Origin: Pterois miles
Taxonomy: Eukaryota > Chordata > Actinopteri > Perciformes > Scorpaenidae
DNA length: 64,000 nt
Direction: 5' to 3'
Assembly: GCA_947000775.1 (NCBI GenBank)
Contig: CAMQGK010000008.1
Location: 16,937,001 to 17,001,000, forward strand
This document shows positions 46,321 to 56,808 of this stretch, in pieces. The notes below the pieces were generated by a model. The model worked only from the letters and a program-made list of their open reading frames with translations, searched no databases and was not told where the DNA came from. The number at the start of each line of letters is the position of its first letter. Position 1 is the first letter of the stretch. Position numbers and translations under genes: made by a program.

Positions 46321-46689
46321 CCAGAGAGCCGAATAACAACTTGAGGTATCACTCTGAGCCTTTTTTGTGATATTGCCAAACAAGAAGTGAAACTCATTCA
46401 TTTTCTCCATTTATTATAAATAAATACATACATTTTCTGCCCCCCACTCACTATCTTAGAATTATAATAAATAGATATATGTATATATATATACATATAT
46501 ATATATATCTCAAGTGAAAATATGATTCAGCCCCTGTCTCCATCTCTGTTATTTCCAGTCCTCCTCTACGTATGCAACTGACTGTTTTCACTTGATTTTT
46601 GATTGAAGTATCACCATTACAGGGCACTAAATAAACCAGGTGTTTCACTCTGTTTTCCTGTATACAGTATGAAATAAGAGGAAACTACT

Positions 46690-46800
46690 TGTGCCTTTGC
46701 AGTGTTGCAATCTTTATTCATACATCAGGGCCAGCACACATGAATTAACACCAACAGATTCAGCCAAAAGGGTGATTTTCATTTGTAGTCCCTGGACAGT
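46690..46800. mobile_element. retroelement 3'-end relic
   Basis: GGGCCAGCACACATGAATTA and GCCAAAAGGGTGATTTTCAT, recalled as a common fish repeat; a similar phrase set is at 41.45 kb. Confidence 0.35.
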
Positions 46801-46907
46801 AGATCAAGAAAGTGCAAACCTCTTTTCTAAAGAGTAACTCCTCCTGTTAATAAAACATCTTTGGCTTTCAGTAGTGTTGTAGTTCTCAGTTTCCTCCAGC
46901 AGAAGGC

Positions 46908-46908
<1 letters not shown>

Positions 46909-46961
<53 letters not shown>
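46909..46961. repeat. (AC)26 microsatellite
   Basis: Uninterrupted AC run about 800 bp upstream of the cnpy3 ATG. Confidence 0.97.
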
Positions 46962-46962
<1 letters not shown>

Positions 46963-47340
46963 CTGCAGTTCAGGACATTATCCGGTTAGCTAATATTAAA
47001 CTGGGTACAAACCGTGAGCTGTGTGAGCATGAGTGCTGCCCTGTCAGCATGACAGTTAGATATGTCAAGGCCAGGTCGTTGTCATGGTAACACATGTGCT
47101 GCCATTTGATTGGTTTGGGGTCAGTGGGCGTGGTTAATTAGCCAGTAGCCTTCAACCAGCTGCAGGCCACATGCAAATAGGTGTGTGAGTGAGTGTGAAA
47201 AAACACGAGTTGTTACATTCAACAATGATGTTAATGATTAATATTTAATAATGAGTCACCAACAGCGCACACTGAACGCAATGACATAATCCTGTCAATC
47301 CATCCCTGAAAAGAACGTAACAAACATGAATAGTAATTAA

Positions 47341-47729
47341 GATAAGATAAGATAAGATGAACCTTTATTAATCCCCGGAGGGAAATTCAGGTGTCTTAGC
47401 AGCATCAACAACAGCACAGATAAATACAGTATAGTAAAAATTAAAAGAGAAGGTGCAATGAAGAAAATTGACTATAAAATAAGTAACAGTAATAAGTAAA
47501 GTGCAGCAGGTGGTGAGTATTGTATATGCATAGCATATATATATGTAATTATATAATTATATGTAATTCTATAAATTTGGTCCAGGAATAAATACGGATG
47601 ATCAGAGTCACATGGGGGTCAGACCTTGGTTCTGGAGCCTGATGGCCACCAACAGAAAGGACTGACCCAGACGGTTTGTAGTGTGCCGAGGAGGGATCAG
47701 TCCCTGGCTGAATGTACTCCTCCTAATTA
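47341..47729 (-). mobile_element. LINE 3'-end fragment, sister of the copy at 381-764
   Basis: About 390 bp nearly identical to 381-764: a GATAA-repeat tail, CCTTTATTAATCCCCGGAGG, the same 3' UTR, and the same C-terminal coding piece ending at the GTACTCCTC position. It is 5'-truncated there, as expected for target-primed reverse transcription. It lies upstream of cnpy3. Confidence 0.85.
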
Positions 47730-48489
47730 AAGGAAAAACTGATCAGGTGTTTAATATTATGTTCGACTTCAAGTACCCACAACATCGTTGTCAGTCATCT
47801 TGATACCTAAAATGAGAGTTTAACATGATGGTGATTTTTTTTGACCAGGATATAAACAATTTATTATCTGTTATTTAGAACCTGATCCTGAATTATCTCT
47901 CATTAAATGAAGATTTTAACCTGTCCGAAACAATAATGATTTTAAATGCGTAATAAGTCTGATTTCCCAACTAATGGTCATCCTGTGACGGTGGATGTTA
48001 AAATATTTTGTCTGTTTTTGCTCCTTATGGGGAAATCCTGCCTGCTGCTTAAAGGAACAGTATGTAAGATTTGGAAGTATCTAGTGGTCTGGTTGCAGAT
48101 TGCAGCCAGCTGAAACTTCTCCCATTTGTCAAATGTGAAAATGCCAATAGATCTCCCGAAATGTTACACACTATGTTAAATGGTAAATGATTTCTACTCC
48201 ATAACTCAAACTAATTGACAGGATAATTTTCTCTTTTTTTAAGTTTTATCAAATAAAGCATCTGCCTTCTTGTTCAGATGGTGTTGTCTTTCCTGAATGA
48301 TTTTTTTTAAATGTGTGCTGCCTCAGTAATCCAATTTATTGTATTAAATTTTTCTGTAAATGTCAGTGTATTTAAGGATTATTTGTAGTTTCTGGAGAAC
48401 CACAGAGGACCTCAGCATGTTCCCTGAGGAACTCCTTAACTCATAGTTCATAAACTCTAAACTCTCCCACAGGACTTTTACAGGTTTTC

Positions 48490-48680
48490 ACAATCAGAAA
48501 TCAGAAACAGGTTTATTGCCAAGTAGGTTTTCATATTTAAGGAATTTTCCTCAGTATTTCGGTGTGTAATGGTCACAACAAACAAAGTAAGAGAAAAGAA
48601 CAAAGTACAGCAACAGAAATATAAATGATAAAAAACTAGACTTTTTCAATGTATGTACAGTATGTGTATACAATATGTTT
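48490..48680 (-). mobile_element. non-LTR 3'-end relic
   Basis: AATCAGAAACAGGTTTATTG, CCAAGTAGGTTTTCATATTT and AAGGAATTTTCCTCAG: a recurrent fish element end read in antisense. Confidence 0.45.
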
Positions 48681-48724
48681 ATGTATGCATATGTGTGTGT
48701 ATAGTATGTACTGTGTATATATGT

Positions 48725-48965
48725 ATATTAGGACCGTCAAAGTTAATATTAAAAATTAAAACAATTTGTAATTTCTAGGTTGTCATGTCATTGTCAAACG
48801 TGTCATGCTAAGATAATCAGTCAGTTTGGATCAAGTCCTAGTCAAGTCAGCACTCTGACACACTGACAGCTGTTGTTGCCTGTTGGGCTGCAGTTTGCTA
48901 TGTTCTGATTTTATGCTAAGCAGTAATATTTGTCATTGTTTTGTAATCTTGATTGATTGATTGTG
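48725..48965 (+). mobile_element. hAT-like repeat fragment (GACCTCTGACCTCCAG family, distal part)
   Basis: GTCAAGTCAGCACTCTGACA, CAGCTGTTGTTGCCTGTTGG and TATTTGTCATTGTTTTGT, matching the second half of the copy at 21.98-22.48 kb. Confidence 0.55.
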
Positions 48966-49134
48966 TGATTTGTGATTGATTACTTATTTTTGCTCTCTTA
49001 TTCTCCAGTTGTTTGTACCAATGGGTGTTTAAAGTACAAAAAATACAAATACAAAATCAAAAAGAAGTTAAATAGATATTTAAAATGAAAAGAGCAGTAG
49101 AATGTTTAAAACAAAGATGAGGTGAACGAATACT

Positions 49135-50170
49135 CATACAACAGTTCGTATGATATTTTCCAGAGTTATTCCTCATTTTTCATTTGTTTTCTTATGAATG
49201 TCCAGCAATGTATCAATTTCTGCTTGTTACATATACACAGTCTTTTCAAAATAGACATCCATCTTCACACAAAGCAACCTGCTTAATTAGGTTTGGGCAA
49301 CAAAATTACTTAGTTAGGTTTAGGAATAAAATGACTTAGTTAGTTTAGGCAATAAAACTACTTAGTTAGGTTTAGGCAACAAAACTACCTAGTTATTTTT
49401 ACACAATAAAACTACTTAGTTAGGTTTAGACAATTAAACTACTTAGTTAGGTTTAGGCAATAAAACTACTTAGGTTTAAACAATAAAACTACTTAGTTAG
49501 GTTTAGGCAGTAAAACTACTTAGGTTTAAACAATAAAACTACTTATTTAGGTTTAGGCAATAAAATGACTCACTCAGGTTTAGGAAAAGATTGTGGTTTG
49601 GGTTGAAATAACTCTAAAAGTGCTGGAAGTTAAGTGATGAATCAACGTTGACTTCTGGTTTCACACAGAAGAAGAAGAAGAAGAAGAAGATCTACCTTTA
49701 TGAGTCCCACAATGGGGAAATTCAATTTACACTCTGTTAAACTCATACATGGTACATGCAGACCTGAAACACACATACATGCATTAATGGAGAGACGTCA
49801 GAGTGAGGGGGCTGCTCCTGACAAGCGCCCCGAGCAGTTGGGGGTTTGGTGCCTTGCTCAAGAGGTAAACTGGCACCTCTCCAGCTACCAGTTCACACTC
49901 AGTTTTTGGTCCATGTCGGGACTTGAACCGGTGACCCTCCGGTTCCCAAGTCAACTCCCTACAGACTGAGCTACTGCCGCCCCCACACAGGAAATGAACA
50001 CTGGCCTCCTGGTGAAAGTCGGGTGTATTTTGAATCACCCATGACTGCGATCTCCCCCCTACACGCCATTTGTCACTCTTTATACCACCTGGTTCAGGAT
50101 CACGTGGATTATATACAAACTGATTTGGTGGGATATATATGAATTACAGTGGTAAGTGGTCATACGAACA
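49135..50170 (+). mobile_element. dispersed element with GTTTAGGCAA minisatellite, interrupted by a SINE
   Basis: The left part (49135-49290) is collinear with 51375-51535 (CGTATGATATTTTCC, TTTTCTTATGAATGTCCAGC). Then come about 11 units of GTTTAGGCAATAAAACTACT plus TAGTTAG (49290-49570), then GGTTTAGGAAAAGATTGTGG. A SINE sits at 49669-49983, after which the element resumes (GGCCTCCTGGTGAAAGTC). Confidence 0.7.
49669..49983 (-). mobile_element. tRNA-derived SINE, complete, with target-site duplication
   Basis: The minus-strand head GGGGGCGGCAGTAGCTCAG holds the A box (49973-49957) and the B box GGTTCAAGTCC (49929-49919). The body contains GAGAGGTGCCAGTTTACCTC. The tail has AATTTCCCCATTGTGGGACT, CATAAAGGTAGATC and a TTC repeat, resembling a LINE 3' end. 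CACACAG flanks both sides (49662-49668 and 49984-49990). Confidence 0.85.
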
Positions 50171-51370
50171 GCCAGCACACATGCATCCTATAACGTATAG
50201 TGTTAAAATGTGTTTGACTGCATCTATGTGTGTGTGTGAGAGAGAGAGGGAATAAAGCGATGCGTTTCACAGTGAGATAAGAGCATTTCTCAGTAGTTCA
50301 ATAATAGTCCAGTTTTTCTGAGAGGTGCTTCAGTTTCCTGCCAAAAGGACAGCCAGCTTCTCGTTCCACAGCACACTCACACAGATCGCTGTGTGGCTCA
50401 TAGCAGAGCTTGACACTGAGTTGGTGGAGGGGAGGTTGATGTAGAGAGAGAAGAACGAGTGAGAGAAAGAGATGAAAGCTGGTTTTATTCAGCACTGCAG
50501 CCCACACAACGGGCAAGCGAGGGCTTTGTTAAAAAAAACAAACTCATCTCTCTCTCCGCTGCTCTCCTTTTCAGCTGTTCCTTGAATAAAATAATAATAC
50601 ATTCAGATTATATAGCAGGTTGCTGAAAGGCTCTCTCGCTCTCAACACATACGGCATAAAAAGAGCTTTTAACAGTTTAAACCGATAAGCATGTACACAA
50701 ACAGCGAACTGAAGCGACCTGATCACTAAAAGCATCCCAGACAAGAGAAAGAATAGAGGGAGCTCTGATTAGAGGCTTTGTATTCAGACAAAACATGTTT
50801 TCATTAAAAAACATGCATTGAAAACCTGAATGCTGCTCTTCTCTGACTACTGTTTTTTCCACATGCCTCCAAAAAAGTCTGCAACAAAATTTTACCAAAC
50901 ATTTTCTTACATTTACATTAAGATAAAAGTCTTGGTTTCCATTGAAATGTAACGCAAATTTAAAGAGAATTCACAAAAATGATGCAAAAAAAAAAAAAAA
51001 GAAAAAGCGGAACAAAAATGTGCATTTCCATCCGCTATTGTTATATATTAATAATATTAGGAGTTGGTGCATCAACATAAACAGTAGGTGGCACTAATTC
51101 TCGAGTGTAGAGGTATTAAACCTTCGCAGAAGAAAAGGCCGCAACAAGAAGATGAACAAGATGAACAAACCTCAAATGATGGAAAAGCAAAAGATGATGG
51201 AAATACTGTTTACTGTTTACTGAAATACTGAGAATTCCATCTCACACAGTAGTAAACAAAACCAGGCCTCTTATTTACAGCTGATTACTGTTGTTTTTGT
51301 CGACTTAAAAGATGGCTGTCGCTAGCTAATTCACTAATCCAAAATCACATTTTGAGCTAAAAGATTAACC
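50171..51370. other. gene-free stretch
   Basis: No exon or clear repeat family is recognised. There is a run of about 15 A's (near 50986). Confidence 0.4.
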
Positions 51371-51374
51371 AACA

Positions 51375-51860
51375 TATTCTCATACGATATCTTATGAAAA
51401 GTTATTCCTCTTTTCTTTTTTTTTTTTTTTTTTGGTGTGTTTTCTTATAAATGTCCAGCAACACTTGTCAACTTCTGCTCATTACAGGCACATAGTCTTT
51501 TCAAATAAACTTCGTCTTCACACAAAACAACTTGGTTAGATTTAGGCAATAAAAACTACTTAATTAGGTTTAGGAAAAGATTGACTTGTCTAGGTTTAGG
51601 TAACAAAACTACTTAGTTAGGTTTAGGCAAAAAAAAAAAACCACTTAGTTATGTTAAGGAGAAGATCAACTTTATTAGGTTTCGGCAACAACACTACTTA
51701 GTTAGGTTTAGGCAACAAAAACTACTTAGGTTTAGGAAAAGATTGACTTGGTTTGAGTTAAAATAACTATGGCAGTGTTGTTACTAAATGGAATATGGAA
51801 GTTACGTGCCGATGAATTCATTTTGTGGGATATATACAAATAATGGTGCATTACTTTTCC
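51375..51860 (+). mobile_element. dispersed element with GTTTAGGCAA minisatellite, second copy
   Basis: Collinear with 49135-49640 but with about seven repeat units (51535-51735) and a poly-T inserted near 51418. Confidence 0.7.
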
Positions 51861-52964
51861 TAGTTATAGCTATGAATGGTTTGTGAGAACTGGGCTACTA
51901 GTATTAGTATTAGTACTAGTAATACTACCGTCTAAAATATCTTAGTGTGCTGTGGCTTTAAGAGTTCCACTAATTGGAACTAAGAGTTTCAAGCCTAAAC
52001 AATAAAAAATGCCGTTGATGATCCCAGATGACATAATTGGCCGTAGACACTGTAACACTAATAAAGAGACAAAATCATATAAACAAATAAAAATGTGTTT
52101 GACATCGCAGCACATCCACTACGAGTTCCCCCCTGCTTGCATAAGTAAAATCCACTGCAGCTGCCCTGATTTACATGGATCTAGATCCTAGACTATGTCT
52201 GGCATTAGAAACCACAGCCTCTCAGTTTTACGGCGAGCAGGTTTCTTACGGTCGGGCTTCGCAGAGCGAGTCCTCGTCTCAGAAACGGGTCTAAAAATAA
52301 CCTGAGCTGCAGAGCTGGAGCAGACGAAGCCAGTGTTCTTGTTAAAAGTGACTTCTGTCAACACCAATTTACATTTAGAGCTTCTCTTTGTGGACTTGGA
52401 GCAGGTTTTTGGGATTCTTTTCAGTTATGGACGCCGCAGGTGAACAAGAGCTCAGTTTAAAAACAGTTTCTGATTAGCCTGACGTCTCCTCTCTAATGGG
52501 AAAATATCACTTCTTATTAATTAGCGTCTGTATCAGTTAAAAGAACAGGGGTGGCGTACCTGAACTCACCATGCCTTTAACCCAAACTCTTCACTCTTCT
52601 TCATCATCATCTTGCTGTCAAGCGCAGCAGCAAATATCTTTTGACGAAAACTGCAGGAGAAATAAAAAGACACTCATACTTGTCAATGCCATGAAGGCAT
52701 TTTCACTTTCAGTGTTACTGAGTGTAGACATGAGACGAGCTGTTCACAGCTGCTACAACCTCTTTTTAAAGGATGAAAAACTTGAAATCTGTGGCTCTCA
52801 AAGCTGAATTTGACCCTGAAATAATATGAAACCTGATGAGTTTCAATACAGAAGAAGAACCAGCACACTAAAGTCATATAAATACCAAGACATTACACGG
52901 ACATTGTGCGTGTCATGACGACGCATTTTAGCCTTTTCATGTGTCATTTGTGCTTCACGCAAAC

Positions 52965-53400
52965 GTCCACAGTTCAGGCAACAAAATTACTTAGTTAGAG
53001 AAAAGTAAAACATCATGGCTGGGCTTAAAATAAGTAAGGAAACTACGTAAAATATTCAAAAACAACATAATGATTCGTGTCCACAGGGGTGTTTTATTAT
53101 CGTGAGGAATCGCCTCACTTCCCAGCGTTGGATGCTTGATGAGCTGCCACTAGACACTCGGCGCTTGATTGGACAAACGCTTTCCCTCGTGGGCTGCTGC
53201 TCCCAGCTTTCAAACCTGAACCAACATGGCTTCTCTGATATCACGCAAATGGTTCACTCAAATGTTTCTGAAAACATTTTATGTGAGAAAAAAGCCACGC
53301 AGTTGCTGAATACGTCTTTATTTTAGTTCGACAACAGTAAGAAATGTTTCTCGAGAGGCAGCGAGTTTCGTCAGACACCCCTACACATATATGACACACG
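52965..53400. mobile_element. relics: GGCAACAAAATTACTTAG fragment and a GCGCTTGATTGGACAAACG repeat
   Basis: 52975-53050 is a short copy of the preceding family. 53050-53390 (CCTCACTTCCCAGCGTTGGA, GAGCTGCCACTAGACACTCG) reads as a dispersed fish repeat from memory. Its 74-codon open frame has no recognised domain. Confidence 0.4.
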
Positions 53401-53899
53401 GAAATCAAGAAAGTCGTTCTTATTGCGCACTAAATGGCTTGCCAAATATTGTGGCATCCATACACTTTTTCATGCGAATGGGCTGCCAGATCGGAGGATC
53501 GGAGGAGACAGGAAGGGATGGAGTCAAACAAACAGTCGGACCACAGCCAGTTTTCTAAGGATGCCTTTATTAAAGAGTCAACAACGTGCGCTAGCCGTCC
53601 AGTTCTAGAAAAATAACACAGTCATACATTCATCCATGTGGAAATCCAAAAAGAAAACAAAGAAACAAGGACAGGTTTTCATTTTTAAAGCTCAAAATCC
53701 CTTTAGAAGGTGAGAGGGGAACCTGAATGATGCCATGTACTGTATATGTGTACTGTGTATACGTATGTGTGTGTGTCAGTGTGTGTGATGAGCAGCCATG
53801 ACAAAGTATTTTGGCCTTTCAACTATTTTGGCGCTCTAGGAACCTCTCTAATGCCAGTCAGAAACAGCGTTTCCACTCGCATAGTGTCCTTTCAAATTA

Positions 53900-54160
53900 A
53901 TCTTCCAGTGTAGGTTTACTTAGTTTTTAGGTTTACTTACACAACAAAACTATTTGCTTAGGTTTAGGAAAATATTGTGGTTTGGTTTAAAATAAGTATG
54001 TTTGTTACATAGCTGGTGTTAGTTAAGTACATAAGCTACGTAAAGAAAACACAAGGGTAGAATAAGTTAATGTTTACTTGGTTTCATATGGGACGTGAAC
54101 AGCGGTCTCCTCGGGGAAAGTCCTGTGTTTAAGTGTCCTTATGCTAAAATATGTAAAATA
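53900..54160 (+). mobile_element. dispersed element of the GTTTAGGCAA family, short copy
   Basis: ACAACAAAACTATTTGC, TTAGGTTTAGGAAAATATTG, TGGTTTGGTTTAAAATAA and GAACAGCGGTCTCCTCGGGG. Only about two repeat units, near the ancestral state. Confidence 0.6.
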
Positions 54161-54385
54161 TCAGTCCCTTTATAATTTTACTGTTATACTATACCTTTTG
54201 TGCCAATAATAAATTTGAGCCTAAGTGTCTTTCCAGTAAATGTATGAAGTATGAAAGCCCTGAGAGGCATGTAAAACAAAATTTAAATATTTTTTTTCTC
54301 CTGTAAACTTAAGAACAAGTGAACAAAGCTTTTGCTTTTGTCAATTTTCCGAAATTACTTTTTTCATCATGTTTTGGCAGGTAAA

Positions 54386-54903
54386 GTTTGTTGTTGTTGT
54401 AAAACTCATTTCAGCCACGAGAGGCTGAAGTGCACCACTAGCCCATGCTCTAAACAGGACTGAAAGCTTCTGTGTTTTCTGCCAGGCAAGTTTTAATTTC
54501 TCCGTTCACTCTGAACACTGTCCTAAAGAAATTCCTGGTCAACTAACCCTCGAATGATTTTGTCGACTAATCGAACATTTGGTTTAACTGGCAGATCTGT
54601 TGAACTGAGTTTCTCCACAAAGAATCACACAAAAGAATCACTTTAAATCTGTTGTTTAGCAGAGATGTGCTCAGAAGTTTCATGCAGTGTGAAAAAAAGC
54701 ATAAAAAATTAACAATAATAAAGAATAAAGAAAGCCTACTCGACTAAGACCACAAAAAAGAGGCAGCCCTAGTAAATATACTGTGTGTTGGCAAGTTATG
54801 TAACATTACTGCAATGTCTTTCTTTTGGTTAGAAATGTATGCTTAATAAGGAAAACTAAGCAGCCTCTTGTGGCTGAAATGAGTATTACAACAACAAACA
54901 ACT
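54386..54903. mobile_element. MITE-like element with 40-bp terminal inverted repeats
   Basis: GTTGTAAAACTCATTTCAGC followed by CACGAGAGGCTG on the left (within 54386-54426) pairs with CAGCCTCTTGTGG, CTGAAATGAGTATTACAAC on the right (54861-54903). About 515 bp in all, no coding. Confidence 0.55.
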
Positions 54904-55378
54904 GAAAAATGATCCTGAGAAAAAAAATATTTTTTCATCTGCAAAATCATTTTTTTTCACCTGTTTTCACAGATGGAAAAAAGTAATTTTGAAATTATCC
55001 TGGAAAAAAAATAAATAAAAAAAAAATCACCTTGCAAAGGTTTTTTTTCCACGTGTTTCACAGATGAACAAATGAGGATAAATTCTGAAATATTATCATG
55101 GAAAAAAAACTTTTTTTCCCTCCTGTTCTTACGGCATAAACACAGGAGAGAAAAACAATTTTGATCAGACCTTGAATTTTTTTTCTCTCGCTTGCCTCTC
55201 GGGGCTTCCGTACTAAATTAAAGCTCCGCCGACATTGTTTCTGTTTCTGTCTTACTGATGAAAATTCAACAGTATCATTCATGTATTCGAGCTGCGTTTT
55301 AATGTATGGAACAACTTTGTGGTGCATGTTTGTGTTTGTATCTCTGCAGGTGGTCTGTTGACGCAACAACCCTCCCCT

Positions 55379-55379
<1 letters not shown>

Positions 55380-55414
<35 letters not shown>
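55380..55414. repeat. (AC)17 microsatellite
   Basis: Uninterrupted AC run. Confidence 0.96.
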
Positions 55415-55416
<2 letters not shown>

Positions 55417-55419
55417 TCC

Positions 55420-56765
55420 TTGGTTGCTTGGAGGCACACAGGACTATTAGCGCTCTATGTGTGTGTGTGATTCACATTATAGAGATCAGGGTTATTAAAG
55501 TGGACCGGAGGCTGCAGCTCAAACTATTTACAGTCAAACCTGGTCAGTGGTCATTTGTGTGTGTGTGTGTGTGTGAATAATGCATGAAATGCTGCTATCT
55601 ATCTGCTGTTGTGTGTTGTTGTGTTTACTCTGTTTGTGTGTGTTGCCCCATCTGTTGCTTTAGAAGACACATCTACTTCAATAAGGCTCAGTTTGTTTCT
55701 CTATTGCATAGTTCCACACACACACCCTTGTACTTATATCTTTGTGAGGACACTCATTGATTAATGCATTCCCTAGCCCCTTACCGTAACCGCAACCATC
55801 ACAACTAAATGCCTAATGGAAAGCGACTACCAGACGCCAGTAAAAGAGCCGCCTAAAAAGTGCTGTACAAAAGTAAAACTAAATTATTTCTATTCTATTG
55901 TCAAAATTTTAATGTCTTCATTTGTTAAATTTTTTCCCAGCTGCTTCCCAGAGGAGCATAAAGTGAGTGATGGACATAAATGGAAGTTTGAAAAATCCAG
56001 CACACAGATTTTGAGATTAATTTCAAACTTTTTCATGTCAAGGATCCAAAAATGGAGTCCAATAGACCACAGACATGGATGTAGAAGAGGCTGTGTCCTG
56101 TGCTTTTTCCCTGCGTGTTAGTAAATAACTACAACTACATTAAATTCAGTTGATGTCATGCTACTAGCACTACTAGCTGCTGGCTGATAGCCGGTTGTTT
56201 GGGAACAGAGACGTTAATACATCCACCACGGTACAGGCTGACAGCAGACAGCCATGGGTGGATTATAAAATTGATGAATTACAGCCAGTATATTCATAAC
56301 AGCCACATACAGCTAGCAGGAAGCTGGCAGAACTGGATTTGTCATATGAGCGTGCAAAGCGGTGCAGTCCTGTGGGTCCGATGTATGTTCATTATGCTGA
56401 GGAAAATAACCCTGGATTCAGCTGTTAGTTCATTTTACAACTTTTAGGACATCGTGATTTAAATGAGGGTTATATAAATGAGGGTTATTTAAATGGTTGT
56501 AATGGGAAGTTATTTACCTCTGGAAAAAAAAATTATCCTCTGATTTACAGACGTTTCTTTATACATCCATGGCAATGGACTCATTGGCATTGTCAGTCCA
56601 AATTGGGAGCAGCACTATCGAAGCGCTATCTAGCTGAAAAAGCATCAGCAGGTTCTTTGCCTCAACATCAAAACCCTGAACCCTCAAACGGACCTTTTAA
56701 AGCCAAAATGTCCTCACTGTGAAGGTTTAAAACTCTCAATGGTCCCCACAAAGGCAGCTGTACAA

Positions 56766-56767
<2 letters not shown>
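55420..56767. other. gene-free stretch
   Basis: No exon is recognised. Short TGTG runs occur at 55556-55574. A phrase CTTGTACTTATATCTTTGTG, common in fish repeats, is at about 55727. Confidence 0.4.

Positions 56768-56804
<37 letters not shown>
56768..56804. repeat. (AC)18 microsatellite
   Basis: Uninterrupted AC run. Confidence 0.96.

Positions 56805-56808
<4 letters not shown>

Noticed and set aside
49919..49983. Possible functional tRNA gene
   Set aside because: A and B boxes are present, but the surrounding body and tail are SINE sequence and the anticodon arm does not fold as a normal tRNA by eye.
53102..53326. 74-codon frame with an ordinary-looking composition
   Set aside because: Lies in what appears to be a dispersed fish repeat and has no recognised domain or splice support.
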